A stretch of 64,000 bases of DNA from Rothia amarae (GCF_014705945.2 NZ_CP061538.1:2170001-2234000); one strand, 5' to 3'; shown: positions 34,733-44,966, counted from the stretch's first letter. The notes: generated by a model from the letters alone, not told the origin. A program made the numbers and translations.

Positions 34733-35497
34733 TTATCTATGCTTACCGTCGTTGCGCGAAAGTTCCAGGAGCTGCCGCAGAATAACGGCGCTAGCCGACG
34801 GGTCCTCCGTGTAGTCTCGTAAGGCATTGTCGCCGTGAACTGACTTGTGCAACCGTTCCATCCGCTGATCGAGCTGGTCTGCAACAACTGCCGCGTTGAA
34901 CAGTTCTTCGGTCAGATGCTCGGGAACCTCGCGGTCGTACTTATAAAAGATTTTATGTTCCAACGCCGCCCAAAAATCCATGGCGATAGTACGAATCTGC
35001 AGTTCTACCGGGATTTTCTTAGCGCCGGTAGAGAGAAAAATGGGGATTCGCACAATCACGTGCAGGCTCTTATACCCATTCTTTTTGGGGTGTTTGATGT
35101 AGTCCTTGACTTCAACCACTTCAATGTCGTCCTGAGAAGTCAGCGCGCTCATCACACGGTAGCAGTCACCAATGAAACTGCAGGTAATGCGCACTCCAGC
35201 GACGTCATAGATATTGTTCGCCACCGATTCTGAACTCATTTTCACGCCCTTACGTACCAGCTTTTGTGCTAGTGATTCAGGGGTTTTTACGCGGGACGAA
35301 ACGTGCTCAATCGGGTTGTAGCGGTAAAGGTGAGTGAATTCCTGGCGCAGAATTTCCACCTTGGTGAGCACCTCGTTAATAGCAAACTGGTACTCCATGA
35401 GCATACGAGAAAAGTCCTGCCCAAATTCACGCATGGTAGCGATGGCGGGCAGAATGGTTTTCTCGAAGTCCTCCGCTGAGTGGCTCTGCGGTTCCAC
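34733..35497 (-). CDS. Small alarmone synthetase (RelA/SpoT domain, GTP pyrophosphokinase family)
   Basis: A 254-residue single-domain (p)ppGpp synthetase without the hydrolase or regulatory domains of Rel. Synthetase motifs: RVKTPESLAQKLVRKG, IYDVAGVRITCSFIGDCYRV, VKDYIKHPKKNGYKSLHVIV, and the catalytic ELQIRTIAMDFWAALEHKIF. It resembles YjbM/RelQ-type proteins, which act as cytosolic tetramers. The GTG start is only three bases after the nadE stop, with AAGG inside the end of nadE, so the two are translationally coupled. Confidence 0.87.
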   Translation of the reverse strand: MEPQSHSAEDFEKTILPAIATMREFGQDFSRMLMEYQFAINEVLTKVEILRQEFTHLYRYNPIEHVSSRVKTPESLAQKLVRKGVKMSSESVANNIYDVAGVRITCSFIGDCYRVMSALTSQDDIEVVEVKDYIKHPKKNGYKSLHVIVRIPIFLSTGAKKIPVELQIRTIAMDFWAALEHKIFYKYDREVPEHLTEELFNAAVVADQLDQRMERLHKSVHGDNALRDYTEDPSASAVILRQLLELSRNDGKHR

Positions 35498-35500
35498 GAT

Positions 35501-36325
35501 TTATGCCTTGTACCAAGTGTCAAAAATTGTGACGGGCGTGGTGCGTTTGTGCCGACTGCGCAGAAATTTTCCTTCGAGATTTTCGGCGGCTTCGGCAGGG
35601 ATTTCTTTCCCTTCGAGGTAGTCGTCAATCTGATCGTAGGTAAGACCCAGCTCGTCTTCGTCCGTGCGCAGAGGCTTACCGTCAAGTAGGTCGGCAGTGG
35701 GTACCTTCTTCCATAGGCGCTCCTCGGCACCTAGAACCTTCAGCAGTTCGCGATTTTGTCGTTTATTCAACCCGTAGAGGGGCAAAACGTCGGCGCCGCC
35801 ATCGCCAAATTTGGTAAAGAATCCGGTGACCGATTCTGCGGCGTGGTCGGTTCCAATCACCAGTAAGTTCTTCTCCCCCGCCAGCGCGTATTGAGCAATC
35901 ATGCGAGCGCGCGCCTTCACGTTGCCCTTGTTGAAGTCTGCGATGGGGCGCCCTACGGCGTCTTGGAATGCCGATTCGAAACCGTCTACGGCTGGTGCAA
36001 CGTTATAGGTTACCGTCTGATCAGGTTGGATGAAGCGTAGCGCAGCTTGGGCGTCGTCCTCGTCTTTTTGCACCTGATAGGGCAGTCGGACGGCGATGAA
36101 TTCAGCGGTGATGCCTTCGTCGGCAAGCTGTTCGACGGCGAGCTGGCACAGGCGGCCAGCGAGGGTGGAATCGAGTCCGCCAGAGATGCCCAGAACAAAG
36201 CCGTTAGTGTGCGTAATTTTGAGGTAGTCGCAGAGAAATTGCACGCGTTTGCGTACTTCTTCTGCGGGGTCAATGGTGGGGTGTACGCCCAGTTCGTCAA
36301 TGATTTTTACCTGTAATTCACGCAT
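35501..36325 (-). CDS. nadE: Ammonia-dependent NAD+ synthetase
   Basis: A 274-residue NadE that converts nicotinate adenine dinucleotide to NAD with ATP and ammonia. The ATP pyrophosphatase loop is [20 protein letters not shown] (SGGxDS). Further marks are [40 protein letters not shown] and [20 protein letters not shown]. Length is that of the ammonia-type enzyme, without a glutaminase domain. It is the first gene of the pair with the alarmone synthetase. Confidence 0.95.
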   Translation of the reverse strand: MRELQVKIIDELGVHPTIDPAEEVRKRVQFLCDYLKITHTNGFVLGISGGLDSTLAGRLCQLAVEQLADEGITAEFIAVRLPYQVQKDEDDAQAALRFIQPDQTVTYNVAPAVDGFESAFQDAVGRPIADFNKGNVKARARMIAQYALAGEKNLLVIGTDHAAESVTGFFTKFGDGGADVLPLYGLNKRQNRELLKVLGAEERLWKKVPTADLLDGKPLRTDEDELGLTYDQIDDYLEGKEIPAEAAENLEGKFLRSRHKRTTPVTIFDTWYKA

Positions 36326-36388
36326 GTGTTTATTCTACTCCGGCGTGGGCAAACCCCGATGAAGAAAATCGTGGGAGCTTGCTGGGAG

Positions 36389-36805
36389 CTAGAGGCGCGC
36401 CAGTAAATCTTTGACTAATCGGTCGATATCGTCGCGTAGCAGATCCATGCGTTCTTCGCCCTCAATACCGCGCGTGGAGGGCTCGTCGGGGTTCCAGCGT
36501 TCTACTTTGGCGGCGTTCTCTGGCGAGAGAGTACCCAGGTCTGCTCCACCGACGACGACGATGCGGTCGGCTTCTGCGAGTAGTTCGGGCGACATGGGTT
36601 TTGAGTAACCGCTACTCATATCGGCACCAATTTTTGCCAGCGATGCGGCGGCTTCAGCATTCACAGATTTGCCTTCTTCAGCTTTCACTCCAGCGGAGGT
36701 AGAGCGGATTGCCCCCGCAGAACGCAAGTCCATGAGCGCCGCAGCCATCTGGGACTTTCCGCGATTGCTGTTACATACAAAGAGAATGGTGGGCTGATTA
36801 GTCAT
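36389..36805 (-). CDS. arsC: Arsenate reductase, mycothiol-dependent type
   Basis: A 138-residue low-molecular-weight phosphatase-fold enzyme that reduces arsenate. The N-terminal loop ILFVCNSNRGKSQMAAALM has the GKSQMA signature found in actinobacterial arsenate-mycothiol transferases rather than the CX5R loop of tyrosine phosphatases. The MTNQP start is chosen because it begins four bases after the acr3 stop; a longer frame overlaps acr3. It follows acr3 in a two-gene unit opposite arsR. The arsenite made would leave through Acr3. Confidence 0.87.
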   Translation of the reverse strand: MTNQPTILFVCNSNRGKSQMAAALMDLRSAGAIRSTSAGVKAEEGKSVNAEAAASLAKIGADMSSGYSKPMSPELLAEADRIVVVGGADLGTLSPENAAKVERWNPDEPSTRGIEGEERMDLLRDDIDRLVKDLLARL

Positions 36806-36809
36806 CGTT

Positions 36810-37910
36810 CTATCTTTCAAAAGTAGGTGCGTTGTTAAAAAGTTTAGGTCCCAACCAGCGCAGAACATAGACCAAAGCAATCAGTACAGGAACCTCAATA
36901 AGTGGCCCAATAGTACCTGCCAATGCTTGCCCCGAATGCGCACCAAATGTACCGATGCATACCGCTATGGCAAGTTCAAAATTATTACCGGCGGCGGTAA
37001 ACGCCACGGTGGTTGATTGGGCGTATCCCATATGGAGTGCTCGGCTCGTAAGAAGCCCCAGGAAGAACATCAACACGAAATAAGCTAGAAGTGGTAGTGC
37101 CACGCGTGCCACTGCCGAGGGTTGTTCCACTATTCGCGCTCCTTGAAGGGCAAAGAGCAACACAATGGTGTATAGCAAGCCGATAAGAGCGAGTGGGGAA
37201 ATTTTTGGTAGGTATTTTTGCTCGTACCAGGTACGCGATTTGAAGTGTTCACCCAGCACCCGGGATAGGAAGCCTAGGAGCAAGGGTATGCCCAAGAAGA
37301 CCAGTACGGAACTAACAATTGCCCAGAAAGAGAACTCAGCGGACGTCGTGGGTAAGCCCAGCCAGCTAGGAAGTATTTGCAAATAAAACCAGCCGAGTAC
37401 TCCGAACATGATTACTTGAAACAAAGAATTAATGGCAACCAAGGTGGCGGCGGCATCGCGGTCCCCGCAGGCTAAATCGTTCCAAATCAGCACCATGGCG
37501 ATACAGCGAGCAAGGCCCACAATGATTAAACCGGTACGAAATTCAGGAAGATCTGGGACAAAGATCCATGCCAGCGCGAACATGAGCGCCGGTCCCAAAA
37601 TCCAATTCAGTACCACAGAAACAATCATGAGGCGTTGATCGGCAAGTAGCTGGGCGCTCTTGTCATAGCGAACTTTTGCCAGGGGCGGATACATCATCAC
37701 GAGTAAACCGATGGCAATGGGTACAGATACTTGGCCGACTTTCCATGCTTCCAACGCGTTACTCAGACCGGGAACAAGGTTGCTCAGCAACAATCCTGCC
37801 GCCATCGCTAGAAGAATCCAGAGAGCCAGCCAGCGGTCCAAAAAACTCAGACGCGAAGACGGCGGGGTTGCAGGCGGGTTCTCAACGGGTGTACGTAGGG
37901 GGTTTGGCAC
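36810..37910 (-). CDS. acr3: Arsenite efflux permease ACR3
   Basis: A 366-residue, ten-helix ACR3-family carrier. Typical marks are ALMFALAWIFVPDLPEFRTG, IIVGLARCIAMVLIWNDLAC (with the conserved cysteine of ACR3) and TVAFTAAGNNFELAIAVCIG. The GTG start at 37910, with AAGGAAG five bases upstream, is preferred over the longer frame from 37970, which would start inside the operator region. Efflux of arsenite is well established for the family. Divergent from arsR and followed by arsC. Confidence 0.93.
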   Translation of the reverse strand: MPNPLRTPVENPPATPPSSRLSFLDRWLALWILLAMAAGLLLSNLVPGLSNALEAWKVGQVSVPIAIGLLVMMYPPLAKVRYDKSAQLLADQRLMIVSVVLNWILGPALMFALAWIFVPDLPEFRTGLIIVGLARCIAMVLIWNDLACGDRDAAATLVAINSLFQVIMFGVLGWFYLQILPSWLGLPTTSAEFSFWAIVSSVLVFLGIPLLLGFLSRVLGEHFKSRTWYEQKYLPKISPLALIGLLYTIVLLFALQGARIVEQPSAVARVALPLLAYFVLMFFLGLLTSRALHMGYAQSTTVAFTAAGNNFELAIAVCIGTFGAHSGQALAGTIGPLIEVPVLIALVYVLRWLGPKLFNNAPTFER

Positions 37911-37921
37911 AAGCTTCCTTA

Positions 37922-37945
37922 ATATATCGAAGATTATCAATATAT
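37922..37945. promoter_or_regulatory. Likely ArsR operator
   Basis: ATATATCGA (37922-37930) and TCAATATAT (37937-37945) form an imperfect inverted repeat around 6 bases. It lies between the divergent acr3 and arsR genes, where ArsR would control both. Confidence 0.6.
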
Positions 37946-37991
37946 AAAGAGTATTTCGAATTTGAGGCATCTGTCAAGGTATCGTAGATGC

Positions 37992-38342
37992 ATGGATTTG
38001 AATCTGCCTCTTGCCGAAGTTTCTGTCACTTCAGATTGTTGCTCCCTAGCCACCGAAGTGCTCTCTACTCACGATGCTCTGCGCTACGCCGAAATTTTTA
38101 AGCTCCTAGGCGACGCCGGCCGCCTCCGTATCCTCTCACTCATCGCCCGCGAAGGATGCGCACCTATCACCACTACCGATCTAGTGAGCGAACTTGACCT
38201 TTCGCAGCCCACTATCAGCCATCACCTTAAAAAGCTGACCGAAGCGGGACTGCTCACCCGCCAACAATCCGGTCGCAAAGCGTACTACACGATAGTTCCC
38301 AATCTTTTTGCCCAGCTACGCACCGTATTAGAGCTTGGATAG
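37992..38342 (+). CDS. arsR: ArsR-family arsenic-responsive repressor
   Basis: A 116-residue winged-helix repressor: LLGDAGRLRILSLIA, then LSQPTISHHLKKLTEAGLLT as the recognition helix and QSGRKAYYTIV wing. Cysteines 16, 17 and 56 (SDCCSLA and EGCAP) match the three arsenite ligands known for the Corynebacterium glutamicum ArsR (15, 16, 55), a layout different from the E. coli type. The second ATG is used; a start ten codons earlier is possible. Divergent from acr3. Confidence 0.92.
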   Translation: MDLNLPLAEVSVTSDCCSLATEVLSTHDALRYAEIFKLLGDAGRLRILSLIAREGCAPITTTDLVSELDLSQPTISHHLKKLTEAGLLTRQQSGRKAYYTIVPNLFAQLRTVLELG

Positions 38343-38452
38343 CCCTCCTCCGGCAGGGGGATATTTTATGTAATTTCAAAAGTTTTAATGAAGTCGCAGC
38401 GGCGTCCTCTATACAGTAGAAGAAACACTCACCCGCTGAATCAAGGACGGCA

Positions 38453-38998
38453 ATGTCTCAATATCCCGATACCCCCAACAACGACTTCAACAACCAAAAC
38501 CCCCAGCAGCCATCTGGCTACCCCCAACAGCAGCCGCACCAGCAGTACGGTCAGCAATACGGCAACCAGCAGGGTTTTCAACAAGGCTTCCAACAACCTC
38601 ATGATTTTGATGCCTACGGCAACCCCATTGCCCCCGATGCCAAAACGATGTCATTGCTTTCCCACCTGTCATCGCTCATTCTGAACATCGTCACCGCCAG
38701 CACGCTGAGCTTTCTTGGACCCCTCGTCTTCTGGTTCATTTTCAAAGACAAACCCGGTCATAAGTTCACCGCAGCGAACTCAGCACGCGCATTCAACTTC
38801 AATTTCACTCTCTGGCTGGCGAACCTCGTCGGATGGGCAATCCTGATTTTCACGCTGACTCTAGGCGCTCCCATTTCCCTGTTGATTTGGGGCGCAACGA
38901 CCGTCCTCATGTTTATTTTCCACATCATCGGCGCGGTGCGTGCCAATCGTGGCGAGGTTTACGACTACCCCATGCAGATTAGAATCCTCAAAGACTAA
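38453..38998 (+). CDS. DUF4870-type membrane protein with Gln/Pro/Asn-rich N-terminus
   Basis: A 181-residue protein. Residues 1-60 are low-complexity and rich in Q, P, N and Y (QQPHQQYGQQYGNQQGFQQG), probably cytosolic and disordered. The rest matches the DUF4870 pattern: SLLSHLSSLILNI, WFIFKDKPGHKFTAANSARA, and several membrane helices ending VRANRGEVYDYPMQIRILKD. Function is unknown. A long hairpin follows the stop. Confidence 0.8.
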   Translation: MSQYPDTPNNDFNNQNPQQPSGYPQQQPHQQYGQQYGNQQGFQQGFQQPHDFDAYGNPIAPDAKTMSLLSHLSSLILNIVTASTLSFLGPLVFWFIFKDKPGHKFTAANSARAFNFNFTLWLANLVGWAILIFTLTLGAPISLLIWGATTVLMFIFHIIGAVRANRGEVYDYPMQIRILKD

Positions 38999-39012
38999 AA
39001 CAAGTTCAAAAA

Positions 39013-39067
39013 GTTTGGTCAATTTTTAGGCGTTTTGGGCTTCAAAACGATTCAAAATTGACCAAAG
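39013..39067. terminator. Long inverted repeat after the DUF4870 gene
   Basis: TTTGGTCAATTTT (39014-39026) pairs with AAAATTGACCAAA (39054-39066), and GCGTTTT with AAAACG further in. It is 15 bp past a plus-strand stop, in a convergent gap. Confidence 0.6.
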
Positions 39068-39086
39068 TTCAGAACTCTCGCATGAA

Positions 39087-39125
39087 AAACCCGCGGCCCC
39101 GAAGATGATTCGGGGCCGCGGGTTT
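39087..39125 (-). terminator. Strong GC-rich terminator of the subtilase gene
   Basis: AAACCCGCGGCCCCG (39087-39101) and CGGGGCCGCGGGTTT (39111-39125) pair perfectly, with a run of A before it that reads as U on the minus strand. Confidence 0.92.
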
Positions 39126-39151
39126 CTTGCCAGTGAAATATTTAGCTCAAC

Positions 39152-42100
39152 TTAGTGCTGAACATTCTTGTCATAACGATAGATGAACGCAGCCATCGCA
39201 TCGCGGTGAATAGGAGAAACCGGACGGAACGTGCCGTCCTCCCAACCGTTGGTCACACCGACCGACGCCAGCCAAGAAACTTCTTTATAGAACTGGCTGT
39301 TGACGGGGACGTCGGAGAATCGTGCCTTACTCGGAGCGGTGTACTCTGGTGAGCCAGCCATGCGGTAGAAGAACGCCGCCATAGCATCACGGTTCACGTC
39401 ATCTTGCGGACGGAACGTGCCATCGGCAAAGCCGGTAGTGATTCCTTGTTCCTTCATCCACGCGATTTCTTTGTAGAACGGGTGGGTGGTAGGAACATCC
39501 TTGAAAGGAGAGACAGCCGGCGCGGTGTAAGCAGGTGAACCAGCTAGGCGGTAGAAGAACGCCGCCATGGCTCCACGCTGAACATTCTCCTGGGGGCGGA
39601 ACGTACCATCGGGGTATCCGGTAGTAATTCCCTTGGTAGCCAACCAGGCGATTTCGTTGTAGAACGGGTAGTCCGCAGGTACATCGGTGAAGCGCGGGTT
39701 GGTAACCGGCTTGGTGGGCTGCGAAGGAGTAGCTGCCGCTAGTTCAGCAACCTGAGCCCTGCCGCCGTCTTCGCCCTTCTTGATTCCAGCAAGGTCGCCG
39801 GTGCCGTTGTGCATATGCAGGAACAGCGCAGCAGCGTCCTTGGAGGAGTCACGGTGAATCTTGAGCTTGGTTGCCGCTGAATCCTTATACAGGACGTCGG
39901 TGGCAGGCTCAGCGCCGTCAAACCAGACAGCGGGCTTGAGGGGGTTGTACTTAATCCAGTCGGTGGAGTCGGTTGCGCCGTCCACGTACCAAGAGTAAGT
40001 GTCTACCTTGTAGCTGACCTTATCCGCGTTATCAGCGGTGATACCCAAGTCAGCAAGCAACACCGGCAGCACCATGGTGTTGGAGTCCATGAGGTTGGTA
40101 TCGATATCTCCCAGCGCACCATTGATGGGTTGCATAGATAGCACGGTAGGTTCACCGTTGACGAATCCACGCAGAACCGCCAAAGGCATATCGAAGCCCT
40201 TCACACGGTCTACGGTGAGGAAAAAGTCGGGGCGCTGGTTGGCGTCGACGTCAATAGAAACCTCGGTGGCATAAGCCCAGCTCAACACATCCCAGTTAGC
40301 CCAGGTGGAGATGCCGAAGCCGAGCATGGCATCAGAAGTATCTTTCCCTGCGGCAGCAAGTATCGGTGCGTCAGAGCTTGCACCAACATACTGCAAGTCA
40401 ATTTGCTGCAGTGAAGGGATGGGTAGCGAGGTGCTCTTCATGCGATCACTCTTAGCACCCAGTTCAAAAGCACCGAGCATACCGGTATAACCGCCCTGGT
40501 TGAGTTCGGTTCCGCTGAGAGTTACCGGCGCGGTAGTACCGTTCTTTGCCAGTTCAGCGGCATCAACCTTGGCGCTCATATCGGAAACAGGCTTAGGCGC
40601 AATCTGCACAGGAACTCGCAGTTCGGTTTTAGCCTCAGTCAGCTTGATGCGTCCAGATTCCTGAGCGATAAACTGGCGCGCCTGATTCAGCTGTATAAGC
40701 TCCAGGGCGGGGTCTGCAGTCTTTTGAAGGGCCGAAGGGTCAACGGTGGCGGTAACGGTAAATTCAGTCTTCTTACCGACTCCCACAGAAACCGTGGGGT
40801 CAACGGTAATGCTCACACCGGGCATCATGACCGACGAATCGTAGGAAAGATTATAGGTGTGCGCCGCTGAATCGAAGTTATCCACGGTGAACTTGCGCTT
40901 GAGCACGAGCTGAGGATCGCCAGGCTTTGCTTCTACAACGCCGAAGGAGTCAGAAACCTCATTGGGGTTATCGGTGTTGTACACCAAAACATTGGTATTA
41001 ACAGCAGCCTGTGCATCGATGCGGCCGGTGCCCACACGGTCCACAGCATAGGTTGCACCATCTGCAGTTTTAACGTCGTGGGTTGCGGTATTCATAATCG
41101 CTGCCTTGATATTGGCAGGTGAGTAGTTCTGATGCGCCTGCAAAACCAGAGCGGCAACGCCAGCTACGTGAGGGGTAGACATAGAGGTACCGGTCATTAC
41201 GGTTCCTCCGTTGCCCTTGCCTACACCAGCGGACATGATGTTCGTGCCGGGGGCAGCGACGTCGGGCTTAACAAAGCCGTTGGAGCCGTGCTGACCGCGA
41301 GCGGATGACGAATTGAGGGTATCCAAAGCGTTAGTGGGCTTGGAGACTGATTCAATCCATTCGTTCTTCAAGGTAATGTCGAAAGTTCCACCGTTTTCGG
41401 TCGCTTTGCGAACCTTGGCGGAGTCTTCGGCGTTGAGGCGAGTACCGGGGATGGTCTCATTACCGGCAATGCCGCCGTCTTCCATCATCACGTTAGAGGT
41501 AAGGACGACGCCCTTGCCGCCCGCTGCTTCAATGTTGTCGAAACGCTTTTTGGAACCGCAGGGGAAGGATCCGGGGCCGTCATACCAGTCAATCAGAACC
41601 CATTTGCCGCCGAAATCAGTGCCAGTGGGGAATGCTTCACAGGCGTACTTGTTTTCTTCAGGAGCCGCCACCACAGTACCCGAAAGCTGTTTGTCTGATG
41701 CTGCCGCGTAGTTGAAGTCGCGGGAATAATCACCGGTGACCCTACCCTTGATGGATTCGGGAGCGGTAATCTCTGCCTGGTCAACAAAGTAGTTTGAGCC
41801 AATCGAGTTAGCCACGGTTAGAGCCGAGACAGTATTCGCCGGGTTACCCAGGTTGGAGTAAGTATCTCCCACACCGCCGTAGCCGTTGGCGTTACCTGCA
41901 GCGATAACCGAGAGAATGCCCTGACGGTTCAGCGCGTTGACAATGTCATTTTCAGGGTCATCAATCGGTCCGAAATCAGAACCCAGCGAAAGGTTCACGA
42001 TGTTCGCGCGGTCTGAAAAATCGCCGTCGCCATTAGGATCCAGCGTGCGGTCTAGTGCTTCGCCGGTCACGTTGGTGGTGCCTTCGCAGCCGAAGACGCG

Positions 42101-43051
42101 CATGCTGATGAGCTCTGCTTGCGGTGCCGAACCGGGGCCGATCTTCATTTTCTTGACGTCTTCAGCAGAGAGCTTGGTGTAATCGCCACGGAATGTTTTT
42201 CCGTTTTCGTCCACACCAAAACCTGCAGCAGAACCAGCCACGTGCGTACCGTGACCACCTTCGCGACAATCAAGGGGGTTAGAGTCAGGCTGAGGAATCT
42301 CGCTTCCGAACTCGCCGCCTGCGTCATAATTATCGCCAGCGAAATCGTAGCCACCTACAAATTTAGCGGGGTCATAAAGGCCTGATTCCTTGGAAGGAAT
42401 ATCAGTAGAAGACTTGGCTTTCTCGTAACCTTCTTGAGTGCCGGGACCACCAAAATCAGCGTGCGTGTAATCCAAGCCAGAATCCACCACAGCGATGCGA
42501 ACGCCCTTGCCAGTTTTACCCGCATTGGTCCAGCTGGCAAGAGCAGCGGTATCAACATCGGTAGCAGCGTTAAAGCGTTCTTTAGGTACGATCCGCGAAA
42601 TTTTGACGACGTCCGAGCGCTTCGCCAGATTACGCAATGCCTCGGCGTCGGCAGTCAGTGCCACACCGCGCAATGCATTATGGGCAGTGTAAAGAACCCG
42701 CCCGTTGGTCTCCGAAGCAACTGAAGCAGCCTTACCCTCAACATCTGCCTGAACAGCTTTAACCGCAGCCACAGACTTAACCGGATCCTGCTGCCCAGTG
42801 CGCACGCCCGATGGCTGAGTCGCCTCAAAGGCACCGGGGCCCTTGAACTGGACGAACGCAGAAACAGTGCCTTCTGCATTGCGCATTGACGCTGTCAGCG
42901 TTTTATCGCGATGCGCCGACGAGCCCTGATACATATCAGGGTCAGTCGCAGCATACACAGGTGCGCCCAGCGAAAAAGCTAGCGCAATACCGAGCGAGCC
43001 AGCCAAAACAGCCTTGCCCGCCCGGTGCGAAAAATAATGAAATTTTGTCAT
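39152..43051 (-). CDS. Secreted subtilisin-like serine protease with PA insert and three SLH repeats
   Basis: A 1299-residue S8 protease. It has a Sec signal (hydrophobic 14-30, cleavage near AYA-AT 35), an I9-like propeptide (about 60-155), and the catalytic triad Asp190 (VVDSGLDYTHADF), His267 (GGHGTHVAGS) and Ser623 (GTSMSTPHVAG). A PA-type insert lies at about 435-570 (WVLIDWYDGPGSFPCGSKKR). After a long Fn3-like beta region come a Pro/Thr linker and three SLH modules, each with FxDVP..FY.EI.W and TFRPQ..V.R.AMAAFFYR. The SLH set probably attaches it to the cell wall. The ATG at 43051 has AAGGAA upstream. No propeptide inhibitor gene is nearby. Confidence 0.93.
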   Translation of the reverse strand: MTKFHYFSHRAGKAVLAGSLGIALAFSLGAPVYAATDPDMYQGSSAHRDKTLTASMRNAEGTVSAFVQFKGPGAFEATQPSGVRTGQQDPVKSVAAVKAVQADVEGKAASVASETNGRVLYTAHNALRGVALTADAEALRNLAKRSDVVKISRIVPKERFNAATDVDTAALASWTNAGKTGKGVRIAVVDSGLDYTHADFGGPGTQEGYEKAKSSTDIPSKESGLYDPAKFVGGYDFAGDNYDAGGEFGSEIPQPDSNPLDCREGGHGTHVAGSAAGFGVDENGKTFRGDYTKLSAEDVKKMKIGPGSAPQAELISMRVFGCEGTTNVTGEALDRTLDPNGDGDFSDRANIVNLSLGSDFGPIDDPENDIVNALNRQGILSVIAAGNANGYGGVGDTYSNLGNPANTVSALTVANSIGSNYFVDQAEITAPESIKGRVTGDYSRDFNYAAASDKQLSGTVVAAPEENKYACEAFPTGTDFGGKWVLIDWYDGPGSFPCGSKKRFDNIEAAGGKGVVLTSNVMMEDGGIAGNETIPGTRLNAEDSAKVRKATENGGTFDITLKNEWIESVSKPTNALDTLNSSSARGQHGSNGFVKPDVAAPGTNIMSAGVGKGNGGTVMTGTSMSTPHVAGVAALVLQAHQNYSPANIKAAIMNTATHDVKTADGATYAVDRVGTGRIDAQAAVNTNVLVYNTDNPNEVSDSFGVVEAKPGDPQLVLKRKFTVDNFDSAAHTYNLSYDSSVMMPGVSITVDPTVSVGVGKKTEFTVTATVDPSALQKTADPALELIQLNQARQFIAQESGRIKLTEAKTELRVPVQIAPKPVSDMSAKVDAAELAKNGTTAPVTLSGTELNQGGYTGMLGAFELGAKSDRMKSTSLPIPSLQQIDLQYVGASSDAPILAAAGKDTSDAMLGFGISTWANWDVLSWAYATEVSIDVDANQRPDFFLTVDRVKGFDMPLAVLRGFVNGEPTVLSMQPINGALGDIDTNLMDSNTMVLPVLLADLGITADNADKVSYKVDTYSWYVDGATDSTDWIKYNPLKPAVWFDGAEPATDVLYKDSAATKLKIHRDSSKDAAALFLHMHNGTGDLAGIKKGEDGGRAQVAELAAATPSQPTKPVTNPRFTDVPADYPFYNEIAWLATKGITTGYPDGTFRPQENVQRGAMAAFFYRLAGSPAYTAPAVSPFKDVPTTHPFYKEIAWMKEQGITTGFADGTFRPQDDVNRDAMAAFFYRMAGSPEYTAPSKARFSDVPVNSQFYKEVSWLASVGVTNGWEDGTFRPVSPIHRDAMAAFIYRYDKNVQH

Positions 43052-43676
43052 AAAGGGTTCCTTGTACAGTGTGAAAACCGTGGAGTGTGTAACCACAGAA
43101 CCTTCCACAAATGCGAGTGCTCTAACGATTTCTGGGGGAGAAATCAGAATAAGGATTTGCTTCCAAAGGAGGAGTTAGCTTTGTGTCGCCAGAACGCTCC
43201 AGCTCAAACATTGCTCGCTTCGCTTGGCAAAACTTGCAAGTCGTGTTCGACGGCACACGCTATACCCCAGCCCTGGGATAATCCCCAAGTTCGGCATTCA
43301 CAACCCATCAAAAATGTATCTGACTAGTGTAAATACCGACTTTCATGCCACATACTACGTTTTACTGGGGCAATGCGTGAAACTATTACACCCCACAATC
43401 CCCAAAAATGTGTCTTGAGACACAACTAATTTCTAATATTTCCGCTTATTATCCTTGCCGACGCCGCGCCGGGCAGGAGCGCACAAAGGCAATCAGTCAA
43501 ACGAGCCATTCGAGAACCAACAAGGTTTGGCGCCGTCCAGTATTTTGAATAGCACTGTGCCACACCTAACCAGACAAGGTATTCTTGAACTTGGTGTTTT
43601 TTGCCTAAATTAGCCAAAACCCACCGCACCTCCGTGAAATCCGGCGGGTGTACGCGCTCATAAGGAGTAAATTTTC
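43052..43676. other. Gene-poor gap between the subtilase and purA
   Basis: No convincing gene is seen. It holds the divergent leaders of two genes and one dispersed repeat (43195-43253). A 67-residue minus-strand frame at 43426-43629 lacks a ribosome site and protein-like composition. Confidence 0.6.
43195..43253 (+). repeat. Dispersed palindromic intergenic repeat, third copy
   Basis: CGCTCCAGCTCAAACATTGC, then a CGCTTCGCT block and AACTTGCAAGTCGTGTTCG, match the units at 10331-10390 and 10435-10497 with scattered changes. It is followed by ACGCTATACC, also related to the 10-kb copy. Confidence 0.7.
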
Positions 43677-44966
43677 ATGCCAGCGATTGTGATTGTCGGA
43701 GCCCAGTGGGGCGACGAAGGAAAAGGAAAAGCAACTGACCTCCTCGGCGGTCGAGTTGACTACGTCGTCAAACCTAACGGTGGCAACAACGCCGGTCACA
43801 CCGTCGTCGTCAACGGTCAGAAGTTCGAGCTCAAGCTACTTCCCGCTGGCATCCTCTCCCCTAACGCGGTGCCCGTTATTGGCAACGGCGTGGTAGTGAA
43901 CCCCGAGGCCCTCTTTGAAGAAATTGACGGCTTGGAAGCGCGCGGGGCGGATACCTCAAAACTTAAAATTTCAGCAAATGCTCACCTGGTGGCCCCTTAC
44001 CACCAGACCATGGATAAGGTCACCGAACGCTTTCTCGGCAAGCGCGCCATCGGCACTACCGGGCGCGGCATCGGCCCCACTTACCAGGACAAGGTAGCGC
44101 GTCTGGGTATTCGTGTTCAGGACATTCTGGATGAGTCCATCCTGCGCCAAAAAGTCGAAGGTTCATTGCGCCAAAAGAACGAACTTTTGGTGAAGGTCTA
44201 CAACCGCCGCCACGTTGAAGTAGAAGAAATCGTTGAATACTTCATGGGCTTCGCCGAGCGTCTCAAGCCCATGATTGTTGAATCAACCCAGCTTCTCAAC
44301 AACGCGCTGGACGAGGGTAAAACCTTGTTGATGGAGGGTGGTCAGGCGACCTTCCTCGACGTCGACCACGGCACTTACCCCTTCGTGACGTCGTCGAACC
44401 CGACGGCAGGTGGCGCATCCGTTGGTTCGGGTGTTGGTCCGACCCGTATTTCGCGTGTAATCGGTATTCAGAAGGCATACACCACCCGCGTGGGTGCTGG
44501 CCCCTTCCCTACTGAGCTCTTTGACGAGATGGGCGATTTTCTGCAGAAGACAGGTGGCGAGTTCGGTGTGAATACCGGGCGTCCGCGCCGTTGCGGTTGG
44601 TACGACGCCGTGCTGGCGCGCCAGGCTGTACGCATCAACGGTTTTACCGACTTGTTCATTACCAAGCTAGACGTTCTCACCGGACTGGAGAAGATTCCCG
44701 TGTGCGTTGCTTACGATGTGGACGGGGTACGTCAGGACGAAATGCCCATGACTCAGACCGAGTTCCACCACGCCAAGCCTATCTTTGAGTACTTTGACGG
44801 GTGGACCGAGGACATCACCGAGGCAAAGTCGCTGGATGATTTGCCTCAGAACGCGCGTCTCTACGTGGAGAAGCTCGAGGAGCTGTCCGGTTGCCGTATT
44901 TCAGCAATCGGTGTGGGCCCCGGTCGTGAGCAGACCATCGTGGTACGCGACCTGATCGAAGACTAG
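43677..44966 (+). CDS. purA: Adenylosuccinate synthetase
   Basis: A 429-residue PurA that makes adenylosuccinate from IMP, aspartate and GTP, on the way to AMP. The signature is [16 protein letters not shown] at residues 7-22, then [50 protein letters not shown] and [14 protein letters not shown]. The length is standard. AAGGAG precedes the ATG by nine bases. It stands as a single-gene unit and a long hairpin follows. Confidence 0.97.
   Translation: MPAIVIVGAQWGDEGKGKATDLLGGRVDYVVKPNGGNNAGHTVVVNGQKFELKLLPAGILSPNAVPVIGNGVVVNPEALFEEIDGLEARGADTSKLKISANAHLVAPYHQTMDKVTERFLGKRAIGTTGRGIGPTYQDKVARLGIRVQDILDESILRQKVEGSLRQKNELLVKVYNRRHVEVEEIVEYFMGFAERLKPMIVESTQLLNNALDEGKTLLMEGGQATFLDVDHGTYPFVTSSNPTAGGASVGSGVGPTRISRVIGIQKAYTTRVGAGPFPTELFDEMGDFLQKTGGEFGVNTGRPRRCGWYDAVLARQAVRINGFTDLFITKLDVLTGLEKIPVCVAYDVDGVRQDEMPMTQTEFHHAKPIFEYFDGWTEDITEAKSLDDLPQNARLYVEKLEELSGCRISAIGVGPGREQTIVVRDLIED

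Noticed and set aside
43426-43629. 67-residue minus-strand frame before purA
   Set aside because: No ribosome site, odd composition, and it overlaps the purA leader.
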